Of a stretch of DNA of 64,000 bases, positions 1 through 7,774 are shown piece by piece (within the stretch, counting starts at the first letter, position 1; each line of letters starts with the position of its first letter). Below the pieces are notes generated by a model. It had not been told where the DNA came from and searched no databases. It saw only the letters and a list, made by a program, of their open reading frames with translations. The DNA is from Sulfurovum sp. Its GTDB lineage: Bacteria; Campylobacterota; Campylobacteria; Campylobacterales; Sulfurovaceae. The DNA lies in contig NZ_WGDD01000042.1 of the NCBI RefSeq assembly GCF_015493435.1, positions 1-64,000 on the forward strand, given 5' to 3'. The position numbers were made by a program, and so were the translations under genes.

Positions 1-858
1 GACTGGGCAGATAACAATGCGGGAGGATATGGCAGTCCAAACCTTGGCATAGATCAGCCAAATCCGGATAATGGCGGAACAAAACTTGAAGATGAGATCA
101 CAGGTAACAATGAAGCTGCCTACCGTGAGATCCTCTGCGGGAAAGCCCAGCGTGAACTGACACCTTTCCACTGGGTAGTGGTCAGTGTACCGTGCGACAC
201 GGGAAGTGCGACGATCTCCGATCTTTTCGGTGCGTCACTCGGAACCTACGGCGATAATGACAACTGGGTCATGTACAGACAGAACACGCAATATACCGGA
301 AGCAACAGCCACGATATGGAAGAGATGGCTGCGACCGATACAATGGTTCCAGGTAAAGGGTACTGGCTGATCGTGGATGACAGTAAAAAAGATGCAAATA
401 CGGGTAAAGTCACGATGAAACTCGATGAAACGGTTTCGGGTATCACCGGACAGACATCGATGGACCCCAAAGGTAATTTCAGCGGGGTTGGTACGAATGA
501 TGACGGTTTTGATAAAGTCATGGCATATCAGCTTCCCGGTTCACAGGCAGACCGAAAGACTAAAATAATGCTGGGAAATCCATTTGTCAGAAATATACAT
601 ATTGGACGTATCTACTATGATAACGATTCACTGTCAGACTATTTGCCCCTGACAGATACCGGATTGGACAGTTATGTGGAACGAACACTCTATGCCCATG
701 ATGATACAGATTTGACTTCTACAGGATACATCGGTCTTGATCCGAGTACGCCGGGCTTTGGAGATGCGGCAGACCCGATGCTGGGCTTTTGGATGCTGAT
801 AAAACAGGACGGTACGGCGCAGAGCAGTGTTATAATCACTTACCCGTTCGAGAAATAA
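1..858 (+). CDS. Secreted/surface protein, C-terminal part (5' truncated by window)
   Basis: The frame is open from base 1, so the GTG at 178 in the ORF track is not a real start; 285 residues of the C-terminus are visible. The sequence is rich in Asp, Asn, Gly and Thr, as in exported proteins. A stretch 'FHWVVVSVP' followed about 60 residues later by 'PGKGYWLIVDD' resembles the repeated module of large bacterial surface proteins in which a Trp-rich strand pairs with a GKGYW strand. An 'NPDNG' motif near the visible N-terminus also occurs in the repeats of the next gene. It ends four bases before the lipoprotein ORF, so the two are probably co-transcribed. No catalytic motif is seen; the function is unknown, and a cell-surface or adhesin-like role is inference. 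Confidence 0.75.
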   Translation, partial: DWADNNAGGYGSPNLGIDQPNPDNGGTKLEDEITGNNEAAYREILCGKAQRELTPFHWVVVSVPCDTGSATISDLFGASLGTYGDNDNWVMYRQNTQYTGSNSHDMEEMAATDTMVPGKGYWLIVDDSKKDANTGKVTMKLDETVSGITGQTSMDPKGNFSGVGTNDDGFDKVMAYQLPGSQADRKTKIMLGNPFVRNIHIGRIYYDNDSLSDYLPLTDTGLDSYVERTLYAHDDTDLTSTGYIGLDPSTPGFGDAADPMLGFWMLIKQDGTAQSSVIITYPFEK

Positions 859-868
859 GGAGATGAGA

Positions 869-1759
869 ATGAAAACAAAACTACTATTAAGCGGTTTGCT
901 TGCTGTGTTTTTGCTGGGCGGATGCCAGAGCGGAAGTACTGAAAAAAATTCGGCAAACCCAACACCGCCGCCATCTGCTTCGCACAACCCAGGCAATAAC
1001 AATCCGGATAAGGGTAACCCTGACAATGGAAACCCTGATGAAGGCAATCCTGACAATGGAAATCCGGACAATGGAAATCCGGCACCTGCACCGGTAACAC
1101 TACAGGCAGCAGGATGGTACATGCGTACTACGGTAGAGGCAACGGCTCCTGACGGGAAAGTATATGTACACAAAACCGCCGGTGTTTTCGGTGCGTTGAA
1201 AGACAGTGAAGCAGGCAAAGACAAACATGATATCAATGCTTTTGGCAAAGCAGCACTCTATGTGGTTTTTCCTCAGACAGACTGGGGTGAGAACAATGGA
1301 GACTACTTCTCCGACTACCGTGCCTATAATCCAAACAGTACAGAAAGACAGGTATGGACCTTCCAGGTCAAGAACAATGTGGTGCGTGACGGACAGGGGA
1401 ACCTCATAGATTTGCGTGATGCTACATTTAGACTTGCGCTTAAAGGCCCTTTCAAAGTGTATAAAAAGAAAGACGGCCTCGGGTACGATGAAGTGAAAGA
1501 CCCAAACAGTGCATTGAAAAACATGATCCATCTCGTCGATGTTGATAATGACAGAGAGTACGGCTATGGAGAGTTCCAGAATGAACACTTTTCTATGGAA
1601 AACAGGGTGGCACGTACTTTCAGATGGGTCATCGGAAGTGTGAACAGTGAAGACTACGAAGATCTTCCAACTTCGGCCAATGTTCAGGACATAGCGCCTG
1701 CAAGTGTCAAAGAAGAGGTGAAGCCGGCAGGCAAGTTCGGCCTGCCTCCTGCACCGTAA
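869..1759 (+). CDS. Lipoprotein with NPDxG tandem repeats
   Basis: The ORF track starts at ATG 863, but AAGGAG at 857-862 directly abuts that codon, while ATG 869 has a normal 6-nt spacing, so 869 is preferred. The N-terminus is a lipoprotein signal with lipobox LLGGC at about residues 16-20; the mature protein should be lipid-anchored. A low-complexity segment from residue 45 carries five copies of NPDxG, which looks like a flexible stalk. The C-terminal 220 residues contain many aromatic and charged residues and no motif I recognise. It follows the surface protein by 10 bases. Possible roles include surface display or partnering with the upstream protein; both are inference. Confidence 0.8.
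   Translation: MKTKLLLSGLLAVFLLGGCQSGSTEKNSANPTPPPSASHNPGNNNPDKGNPDNGNPDEGNPDNGNPDNGNPAPAPVTLQAAGWYMRTTVEATAPDGKVYVHKTAGVFGALKDSEAGKDKHDINAFGKAALYVVFPQTDWGENNGDYFSDYRAYNPNSTERQVWTFQVKNNVVRDGQGNLIDLRDATFRLALKGPFKVYKKKDGLGYDEVKDPNSALKNMIHLVDVDNDREYGYGEFQNEHFSMENRVARTFRWVIGSVNSEDYEDLPTSANVQDIAPASVKEEVKPAGKFGLPPAP
1001..1081 (+). repeat. 15-bp in-frame tandem repeat (NPDxG coding)
   Basis: Five consecutive 15-bp units (1001-1075) followed by a partial sixth encode NPDKG, NPDNG, NPDEG, NPDNG, NPDNG. The units differ at synonymous and charge-changing positions, so this is an imperfect minisatellite that keeps the reading frame whenever a unit is gained or lost. It lies just after the lipobox in the lipoprotein gene. 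Confidence 0.85.
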
Positions 1760-1767
1760 CCCCCCCC
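1760..1767 (+). repeat. Poly-C tract (C8) between lipoprotein stop and HprK-like gene
   Basis: Eight consecutive C residues follow directly after the TAA of the lipoprotein gene and lie 9 bases before the ATG of the next gene. Homopolymeric G/C tracts of this length are known contingency sites in host-associated Campylobacterota. Here the tract is intergenic, so slippage would change spacing or translational coupling rather than a reading frame. Confidence 0.6.
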
Positions 1768-1776
1768 AATACCGGT

Positions 1777-2679
1777 ATGATTCACGGGCATCGGTTCCTG
1801 TTTGCAGATGAAACAGGTTTGCAGCAGTCCTACGATGCTTTGTATGGGAGTGAAACAGAAGATGCTCCCCTCATTTCCGTTTCCCAGACGGCAGACCGCT
1901 CTTTTCTCACTGCCTTTCCCGAAAGATCGGTGTGGCTTCCCCTCTCCGGACAGGAAGGAAAGTACCTTAGTCCTGTTCCTTTTGACAAAATGGATGCAGA
2001 CTCTCCCTGGGCACTGGAGATCAAAAATGTGCTGACACTGCTCTGGGAGCCTGAAAAGGCAAACATTTCCTACCTCAAAGCAACTGGCTACACACCCCAA
2101 AGACTGCATTTCTGGATCTTGCACACTTTTTTTCCCATGGTACTGGAGCTGAACAGAACCTACCGCATGCTGCATGCAGGGGCCGTAGAAATAGCAGAAA
2201 AACCTGTACTCTTCTCGGCACCTTCTTTTGGCGGAAAGTCGACACTGACAGACTTTTTCGTCCGCAAAGGACATCCGCTGTATGCAGACGATTCGCTTGC
2301 CATAGAAAAGCAGGGCAGCCGCTACCTTGCCCTGCCTGCCTACCCGTACCACCGGCCCTACAGAGACCCCGAAGTCCTTGGCTATGAAGTACAAAACATG
2401 GCAAAAGCACACAGACCTGTCCATGCCTTGTTCCTGCTTGAAAAATGTGAGGCGAAGGAGAAAATAGCGATAACACAATGCAAAGGTATAGAAAAATTCC
2501 AAGCCTTCCATTATGCAAATTTCATTAACTTTTCTTTTCGAAAAAAAGAGCGCTTCGACTACTTTACGGAAATGGCAAAACATATACCGGTCTACAAAAT
2601 CACCATTCCCTGGGATAAAGAGAGATTAGCAGAAGTGTATGAGGCAATTGTCAAACATACTGAAAACGGTAGTATTTGA
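1777..2679 (+). CDS. HPr kinase/phosphorylase-like P-loop protein
   Basis: 300 residues. The C-terminal half has the features of the HprK C-terminal fold: a 'LHAGAV' strand near residue 130, a P-loop 'GGKST' at residues 152-156 and 'YADDSLAI' about 15 residues later. HprK family members phosphorylate a serine on a partner protein, but the N-terminal HPr-recognition domain of true HprK is not evident, so this belongs to the wider HprK-related kinase group often found beside peptide-modification or envelope genes. ATG 1777 has no clear Shine-Dalgarno, so it may depend on coupling to the lipoprotein gene 17 bases upstream. No HPr-like substrate gene is visible in the window. The substrate is unknown. 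Confidence 0.7.
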   Translation: MIHGHRFLFADETGLQQSYDALYGSETEDAPLISVSQTADRSFLTAFPERSVWLPLSGQEGKYLSPVPFDKMDADSPWALEIKNVLTLLWEPEKANISYLKATGYTPQRLHFWILHTFFPMVLELNRTYRMLHAGAVEIAEKPVLFSAPSFGGKSTLTDFFVRKGHPLYADDSLAIEKQGSRYLALPAYPYHRPYRDPEVLGYEVQNMAKAHRPVHALFLLEKCEAKEKIAITQCKGIEKFQAFHYANFINFSFRKKERFDYFTEMAKHIPVYKITIPWDKERLAEVYEAIVKHTENGSI

Positions 2680-2703
2680 AATATATCGTTCCCTTGTATT
2701 CAA

Positions 2704-2864
2704 CATTGGGATTTAGCGTTTGGTGGGACCAAACCTACGGAGACCGGTGATGTTTGCTGTAGGTTTGGCCGTGCCAAACGTTTGACAAAACGGGTATAAT
2801 TTGAATGTATTGTTTTCATTCGGAAAGCATTGGGATTTGATGTTTGGTGGGACCAAACCTACGG
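2704..2864. repeat. Duplicated palindromic intergenic element
   Basis: A 37-bp sequence at 2704-2740 recurs at 2828-2864 with three mismatches. Its core TTTGGTgggACCAAA is itself a palindrome. The first copy is also paired with an inverted arm: CCAAACCTAC (2729-2738) matches GTAGGTTTGG (2759-2768), and the second arm ends in another small palindrome GTTTGGCcgtGCCAAAC. The unit is therefore hairpin - CCTAC - spacer - GTAGG - hairpin, the same plan as the elements near 4.1, 20.8, 29.3 and 31.1 kb. Confidence 0.8.
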
Positions 2865-2887
2865 GGATCAAAAGGGGGAATGAAGCC

Positions 2888-4045
2888 TTGATAAAAAACA
2901 TTTTGGTACTCATCTTTCTTTCTGCAATCCTCTTTGCAGGAAAGATCATACCTGCGGCTGAACGACCTGAGCTGTACCTGCCTTTGTTGAAAGGAAAGAA
3001 TGTCGCCCTGGTTATCAACCACTCTTCAATGGTTGGTAAAATACATTTGGCTGACTACCTGTTGAAACATCATGTCAAGGTTAAAAAGATCTTCGCTCCA
3101 GAGCATGGTTTCAGGGGCAGGGCAGATGCGGGTGCCCACATAAGAAACAGTCGGGACAGCAAAACCGGCCTGCCCATCATTTCACTGTATGGAAAGCATA
3201 AAAAACCCACAAAAAAAGATCTGTCCGGGATTGATATGATCGTGTTCGACATTCAGGATGTGGGTGTGCGTTTCTACACCTACCTTTCGACACTGCATTA
3301 TGTCATGGAGGTGGGTGCCGAGCAGCATATTCCTGTCATGGTGCTGGACAGGCCCAACCCCAATGGACACTACATCGACGGTCCGGTGCTGAAAAAAAGA
3401 TACCGCAGCTTTGTCGGTCTTGACCCGGTTCCGGTCGTGTACGGTATGACCATCGGTGAGTATGCCCGGATGCTCAACGGGGAGGGGTGGCTGAAACATG
3501 GCGTCAAGGCAAAGCTGACCGTGATACCACTGGCGAACTATACCCATGACTCTTTCTACCCTCTGCCTGTCAAGCCTTCGCCCAACCTCCCCAATGACAA
3601 GGCGGTGATGCTTTACCCGTCGCTGGCATTCTTTGAGGGAACGGTCATCTCGGCCGGGAGAGGTACAACAAAACCTTTTCAGCTTTACGGCGCACCCAAA
3701 TACAGGATGAAAAAATTTTCATTCGTTCCAAGGTCAAGACCGGGAGCGACATATCCCAAGTACAGGGGAAAACGGTGTTATGGTGTCGACCTGAGCAGGG
3801 TAAACATTGAAAAAGAGCGCAGGAAGCGGAAGTTGAACCTTGGCTATCTTATGGATGCCTATACAAACTATGGGGATAAGAAGGCTTTTTTTCTCAGGAA
3901 CGGTTTCTTTGACAGGTTGGCGGGAACAGGTACCCTGAGAAAACAGATTGTTTCGGGAGCTTCGGAAGCGGAGATACGCAGAAGCTGGGAAAAAGACCTT
4001 TGGAAGTTCAGGAAAATTCGTAAAAAGTATCTGTTGTATCCTTAG
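2888..4045 (+). CDS. namZ: NamZ/YbbC-type exo-beta-N-acetylmuramidase (DUF1343)
   Basis: The family (DUF1343, B. subtilis YbbC/NamZ, GH171) removes terminal MurNAc from peptidoglycan fragments. Visible family features are 'VALVINHSS', 'APEHGFRG', 'DIQDVGVRFYTY' and 'DRPNPNG', spread over the N-terminal 180 residues, then 'LYPSLAFFEGT' in the C-terminal part. The ORF track begins at TTG 2801, but that extension runs through the repeat at 2828-2864. TTG 2888 is preferred because GGGGGAA lies 8 nt upstream and translation from there begins with a clean signal peptide ('MIKNILVLIFLSAILFAG'). This gives about 385 residues, exported. It converges on a GH20 hexosaminidase gene, which fits joint cell-wall turnover. 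The family call is firm; the start is probable. Confidence 0.85.
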   Translation: MIKNILVLIFLSAILFAGKIIPAAERPELYLPLLKGKNVALVINHSSMVGKIHLADYLLKHHVKVKKIFAPEHGFRGRADAGAHIRNSRDSKTGLPIISLYGKHKKPTKKDLSGIDMIVFDIQDVGVRFYTYLSTLHYVMEVGAEQHIPVMVLDRPNPNGHYIDGPVLKKRYRSFVGLDPVPVVYGMTIGEYARMLNGEGWLKHGVKAKLTVIPLANYTHDSFYPLPVKPSPNLPNDKAVMLYPSLAFFEGTVISAGRGTTKPFQLYGAPKYRMKKFSFVPRSRPGATYPKYRGKRCYGVDLSRVNIEKERRKRKLNLGYLMDAYTNYGDKKAFFLRNGFFDRLAGTGTLRKQIVSGASEAEIRRSWEKDLWKFRKIRKKYLLYP

Positions 4046-4061
4046 AGAATTTTGATGGAAC

Positions 4062-4139
4062 GGTGCCGTCGGGAGACAATACCCTACGCGGATGTATCAT
4101 GTTTGTAATGACTGTAGGGTGCTGTGCCCTCACAGCACC
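4062..4139. repeat. CCCTAC/GTAGGG interrupted palindrome between namZ and GH20 genes
   Basis: Arms at 4062-4086 (ending ACCCTAC) and 4114-4139 (starting GTAGGGTG) are imperfect inverted copies; the second arm is itself a strong hairpin, GGTGCTGTGccctCACAGCACC. It sits between the two convergent genes and could end transcription in both directions. Confidence 0.7.
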
Positions 4140-4156
4140 AAAATACCGATATACCA

Positions 4157-5788
4157 TTATGGCCGGTAATGGATCCCCTGTACTTTCAACCGTTCCACTC
4201 CCCATTTAGATACACGTTTCTCAAACTCTTTCCAGTAACGGTGTTTCTGCCCTGTCCACGCCACTTCAGAGAGTGCGAAGGTTCTCGGCGAGGCAAGGTA
4301 GTCTGCGATCTTTTCATTGAGCATAGTTTCCGACCAGAGGCAGGCGTGTACCCCTTTGAGGTAGGGTGAGTGTCCGGGGTTGAAACTGTAAGTCTTGTAC
4401 GTACTGACGGGTGGGGACCAGGCATGCCCGGGTTCTTTTTGGCTCCTGACATACTGCTGGTCGAAGTAAAGGTACTGTACCGGTGCCATGATGACATTGC
4501 GGTGTTTTTTGATGGCCTTAAATCCGGCTTTGGGGCTTTTCCATGCCATGAAGATATCGCTTTGTCTCAGTTTCGGTTTGCCTAAGAGAACCTCCTGCCA
4601 GGCGATCATCTTTCTGTGATGTCTGGCGAGTATGCGGTCCATTCGGGTAAAGAAGTAGTTCTGTACTTCTCTTCTGTTCTTCAAGCCTTTTTTCTGCATC
4701 AGTTCTTTCACCGCAGGCGATCTGCTCCAGGCCCCTTTGGGTACTTCGTCGCCTCCAAGATGAATGTAGCCGAAAGGGAAGAGCCCGGCTACTTCGGAAA
4801 GGACATTGTTTAGAAACGTGTAGCTACTCTCCATTCCCGGGTTGATCGTATTGTTGCTGACCTTCTGCACGGAGCGGTAACGGCTTTTGTCTTTGGAGTC
4901 CTGCAGCAATTCGGGATAGGCTGTGACGGCCGCTTTTGCATGGCCGGGCATGTCTATCTCAGGCAGTATCTCTATGGAGCGTGCCTTTGCGTAGGCGACG
5001 ACCTCTCTGATGTCATTTTGTGTGTAGTACCCGGTCTGTACTTTGTTCTTTGGCCCCCGCATAGCCGGGTAGACAGAGAAGGGCAGTTTGGTACCCGGCC
5101 CGCGTTTTGATCCTATTTTAGTAAGCAGAGGATAGCGTTTGATCTCTATGCGCCAGCCCTCGTCATCCGTGAGATGCCAGTGAAAACGGTTGAGCTTCTG
5201 CTGGGCCATTCTATCGATGAACTTTTTGACATAGGCTTTGGAGAAGAAGTTCCGTGAAACATCGAGCATCATGCCGCGCCATCGGTAGCGAGGATAGTCT
5301 TCTATGATACAGGAGGGGATGGCCCAGCTCTGCTGTTTTCGATGCGTTTTTTCACTCCAAATGGCCGGGTCCATCAGCTGCATCAGTGAAATGACAGCAT
5401 AGAAGAAACCGGCTTTGTCTCTCGCCTCTATGGTGATTCGTTCTTTGCCGATGTTGAGGATGTAAGCTTCGGACTTTCGGATCTTTTTGGGATCGTAGCG
5501 GAAGCGGATGCTGTTCGGTGCAGGACTTCTTCCTTGTTGCAGTACATATCCCGCATTTCGTTTCAGGTGCTCCTGCAGGTAGTGTATGGCATTGCCGGCA
5601 AGAGAGCTATCAGAAAGATAGCGCGTTTCCCTGTTCAGATGGAATGTACCGTGACCTTTGATGAGCTTCTGCGGTTTGGGAATGATGACATCGATGTCGT
5701 TTCCTGAAGCAAGCAGGGATGGTACAAGTATACTGAGCATCACGATGAAAGCCATTGCTGTAAAACGTTCTGTTCTGATGATGCTCAC
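4157..5788 (-). CDS. Exported family 20 beta-N-acetylhexosaminidase
   Basis: GH20 enzymes release terminal GlcNAc/GalNAc through a substrate-assisted Asp-Glu pair. That pair is seen as 'HLGGDEVPKG' with D347 and E348. Other family blocks are 'RWRGMMLDVSRNFF' (about 170-181), 'FHWHLTDDEGWR' (202-213) and 'ILPEIDMPGHA' (274-284). Residues 1-28 form a signal peptide, so the enzyme acts in the periplasm or outside. The GTG start at 5788 overlaps the stop of the upstream lipid-kinase gene by GTGA, implying translational coupling. The length of 543 residues is normal, with an N-terminal GH20b domain at about 35-155. A role in chitin or peptidoglycan GlcNAc removal is inferred, supported by the facing NamZ gene. 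Confidence 0.92.
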   Translation of the reverse strand: MSIIRTERFTAMAFIVMLSILVPSLLASGNDIDVIIPKPQKLIKGHGTFHLNRETRYLSDSSLAGNAIHYLQEHLKRNAGYVLQQGRSPAPNSIRFRYDPKKIRKSEAYILNIGKERITIEARDKAGFFYAVISLMQLMDPAIWSEKTHRKQQSWAIPSCIIEDYPRYRWRGMMLDVSRNFFSKAYVKKFIDRMAQQKLNRFHWHLTDDEGWRIEIKRYPLLTKIGSKRGPGTKLPFSVYPAMRGPKNKVQTGYYTQNDIREVVAYAKARSIEILPEIDMPGHAKAAVTAYPELLQDSKDKSRYRSVQKVSNNTINPGMESSYTFLNNVLSEVAGLFPFGYIHLGGDEVPKGAWSRSPAVKELMQKKGLKNRREVQNYFFTRMDRILARHHRKMIAWQEVLLGKPKLRQSDIFMAWKSPKAGFKAIKKHRNVIMAPVQYLYFDQQYVRSQKEPGHAWSPPVSTYKTYSFNPGHSPYLKGVHACLWSETMLNEKIADYLASPRTFALSEVAWTGQKHRYWKEFEKRVSKWGVERLKVQGIHYRP

Positions 5789-6468
5789 TGTTTTGTTACC
5801 ACCCTGACATTCCCTGCCTGTCTGATGCGAAGGTGTCTTCCTTTGACATTGACGATGTCGCCGTCGAGTTCTATCATGTTGTAGTCATTGTCCAGGTCGA
5901 GGTCGATCTCCCGGACTTCCCCGTAGAAACTTCCGAACTTTTTGATGAAACGCAGCGGGGTAAAAATGAAGAACCGTGTACTGCTCATCAGCATGAATGG
6001 GGTCATGATGACATGCACAGGGAAAAGAAAGATCAAGGCGAGGATGTATTTGAACATACCATGTTTCAGCCATCCGAAACGCAGGGTTTCAGAAAGGAAA
6101 ATATGCTGCAAATCTCCCATGTTCCCGGCAGAGAAGAGAAAGAGTTCCTCATTCATTTTAAACAAATGGTGTTTTTGTGTTCTCAGTCTTTCTCCCCTGC
6201 CGAGCCTGTCCAGTACCGTATTGATCTTCGGGGCCCGGTGTATTTTGGCGACTACATTGAACGAACCGGTAGGGTTGAGGATGAAGGTCGGCATAGTGTC
6301 CAGACTGTGCAGCTGGTTGAGGACACGCCTGACCGTTCCGTCACCGCCGTTGATGATGACGTAGTCGTACCGTTCAATATCGTGATGTTCCTTCAGGGAG
6401 GAGAGTGCAATGGAATCGATATTCAGATCTTTATGTTCAGTTTCTTTGCCGATAGAAAGGATACGCAT
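5785..6468 (-). CDS. Short diacylglycerol/lipid kinase-like protein
   Basis: The ORF track extends this frame to 7083 through the opposite-strand pqiA gene. The real start is ATG 6468, with AAGGAG five bases upstream, giving 227 residues. 'NGGDGTVRRVL' at residues 40-50 is the nucleotide-binding motif of the DAGK/YegS/sphingosine-kinase fold, and 'LNPTGSFNVVAK' is the usual second glycine-rich element. The protein is shorter than the usual 290-300 residues because the N-terminal strand region is reduced. A hydrophobic stretch at about 130-155 may dock on the membrane. It shares a 27-bp divergent promoter with pqiA and is coupled to the GH20 gene. The substrate is not predictable from sequence. 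Confidence 0.8.
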   Translation of the reverse strand: MRILSIGKETEHKDLNIDSIALSSLKEHHDIERYDYVIINGGDGTVRRVLNQLHSLDTMPTFILNPTGSFNVVAKIHRAPKINTVLDRLGRGERLRTQKHHLFKMNEELFLFSAGNMGDLQHIFLSETLRFGWLKHGMFKYILALIFLFPVHVIMTPFMLMSSTRFFIFTPLRFIKKFGSFYGEVREIDLDLDNDYNMIELDGDIVNVKGRHLRIRQAGNVRVVTKQ

Positions 6469-6480
6469 AGAACTCCTTAT

Positions 6481-6494
6481 GCTATAATTATAGC
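6481..6494. promoter_or_regulatory. Perfectly palindromic divergent -10 element (GCTATAATTATAGC)
   Basis: The 14-bp palindrome contains TATAAT on the plus strand (6483-6488) and TATAAT on the minus strand (6492-6487), overlapping by two bases. It lies in the 27-bp gap between the lipid-kinase ATG (6468, minus) and pqiA ATG (6496, plus). Plus-strand transcription would begin at about the pqiA ATG; minus-strand transcription would begin near 6480, just before the AAGGAG of the kinase gene. Confidence 0.65.
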
Positions 6495-6495
6495 C

Positions 6496-7152
6496 ATGAA
6501 AATTGAAAATGAAGATGCCCTCGATAATCTTGTCATTTGTCCCCAGTGCCACACCCTGCATCAGGAGATCCCCATAGAAGACGGAGCCAAAGCCTGCTGC
6601 TCTGAATGCAAAAGTATTATGTACCGCTATGACAGCCGGCTGGCAGAACACGGCCTGGCACTGAGTATCGCTGCACTGGTTTTTTTTGCCGTTGCCAACT
6701 TCTTTCCTCTGGTCAAAATAGAACTGCTCGGCAATGAACAGTTCATTACGATCCCCAAAACGGTAATGAGTCTTTTTGAGAACGGATTTTTTATCGTGGG
6801 AATGATTTGTGCTTTTTTGATCTTTATTTTTCCTCTCATGATCTTTGTGATCTATCTGCTGATCTTTGCTCTTTTGAAACTGAGAAAAGGCGAACAGTTC
6901 AGCAAGGAACTGCTGATACTGCTTTCCCGCCTCAAACCCTGGAGTATGAGTGACATTTTTCTCATCAGCATTCTCGTGGCCCTGGTGAAACTCATAGGCT
7001 ATGCCCAGATCCATATGGGAATCGCTTTCTGGGCCTTGATCGTTTTTGTGCTTTTGGATATTTATCTGACACGCAGTATTCATATTTCGGAAATATGGAT
7101 GCTTAGAAAACGGGTTTTTCTCCCCAAAGCAAAGCGGGAGAACGCTGTATGA
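6496..7152 (+). CDS. pqiA: PqiA family membrane protein, first copy
   Basis: 218 residues from ATG 6496; the long upstream extension in the ORF track is the reverse strand of the lipid-kinase gene. It begins with a zinc-ribbon-like segment with two CxxC pairs ('CPQCHTLH' and 'CCSECKS', about residues 14-36) and then four hydrophobic segments, with 'LKPWSMSDIFLI' between the third and fourth, as in PqiA/YebS half-proteins. Family members are inner-membrane partners of PqiB in moving lipids across the envelope. No Shine-Dalgarno is visible and TATAAT ends 7 nt upstream, so the mRNA may be leaderless. It overlaps the next gene by ATGA. E. coli PqiA has two such modules in one chain; here they are separate genes. 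Confidence 0.88.
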   Translation: MKIENEDALDNLVICPQCHTLHQEIPIEDGAKACCSECKSIMYRYDSRLAEHGLALSIAALVFFAVANFFPLVKIELLGNEQFITIPKTVMSLFENGFFIVGMICAFLIFIFPLMIFVIYLLIFALLKLRKGEQFSKELLILLSRLKPWSMSDIFLISILVALVKLIGYAQIHMGIAFWALIVFVLLDIYLTRSIHISEIWMLRKRVFLPKAKRENAV

Positions 7153-7748
7153 TAGAGGTAAAAGAAGAAGATCTGCTGCGCTGTCCCACCTGCGAAGCGG
7201 TCAACATAGACAAGGGCAGAGAAAATGTCTGCCGCCGCTGCGGCTCCCACATTTACAAGCATAAACGTTTCAAAACGGAGAAAAGCTGGGCATACCTGAT
7301 CACGGCGATGATCGCCTATGTACCTGCCAATCTGTATCCGATGCTGATAAGCAGCCAGTTCGGCAGTATAGAAAAAAGTACGATCATGGGAGGTGTCATA
7401 TTGCTGTGGGAACATGGATCGTACCCTATCGCAGCTATTATTTTCTTTGCTTCCATTGTGATACCTGTCCTGAAATTCCTTGTTTTGATTTATCTGTTAA
7501 TTAGTGTAAAATACCCCATAGGAAAAGACAGCAAGATCAACAAACATAAACTTTACTACATTACTGAAGCTGTGGGACCATGGTCGATGATCGATGTATT
7601 TGTGGTAGCGATATTGATGGCGCTGATCCATTTGGCCAACCTGGAGATCATTGCCGGGACAGCTGCAACCGCATTTGCCCTTTCTGTGTTCTTTACACTT
7701 TTGGCCGCCCATGCTTTTGATGAACGGCTGATCAGAGACAGAAGATAA
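7149..7748 (+). CDS. pqiA: PqiA family membrane protein, second copy
   Basis: 199 residues. It repeats the architecture of the preceding gene: an N-terminal zinc-ribbon with 'CPTCEAVN' and 'CRRCGSHIY' (about residues 13-35), then four membrane segments with 'GPWSMIDVFVVA' before the last. The two genes together match the two modules of the E. coli PqiA/YebS chain. The ATG at 7149 overlaps the upstream stop by four bases. PqiA proteins act with PqiB and PqiC in inner-to-outer membrane lipid transport; whether the two halves form a heterodimer here is inference. Confidence 0.88.
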   Translation: MIEVKEEDLLRCPTCEAVNIDKGRENVCRRCGSHIYKHKRFKTEKSWAYLITAMIAYVPANLYPMLISSQFGSIEKSTIMGGVILLWEHGSYPIAAIIFFASIVIPVLKFLVLIYLLISVKYPIGKDSKINKHKLYYITEAVGPWSMIDVFVVAILMALIHLANLEIIAGTAATAFALSVFFTLLAAHAFDERLIRDRR

Positions 7749-7774
7749 ATGCTGCATTCAAGGAGAAAAAAGAT

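Noticed and set aside
5833-6495. N-terminal extension of the 439-residue plus-strand ORF
   Set aside because: It is antisense to the lipid-kinase gene, which has a clear ribosome-binding site and family motif; PqiA similarity begins at 6496.
6469-7083. N-terminal extension of the 432-residue minus-strand ORF
   Set aside because: It is the reverse strand of the first pqiA gene and is compositionally unlike protein; the DAGK-like protein begins at 6468.
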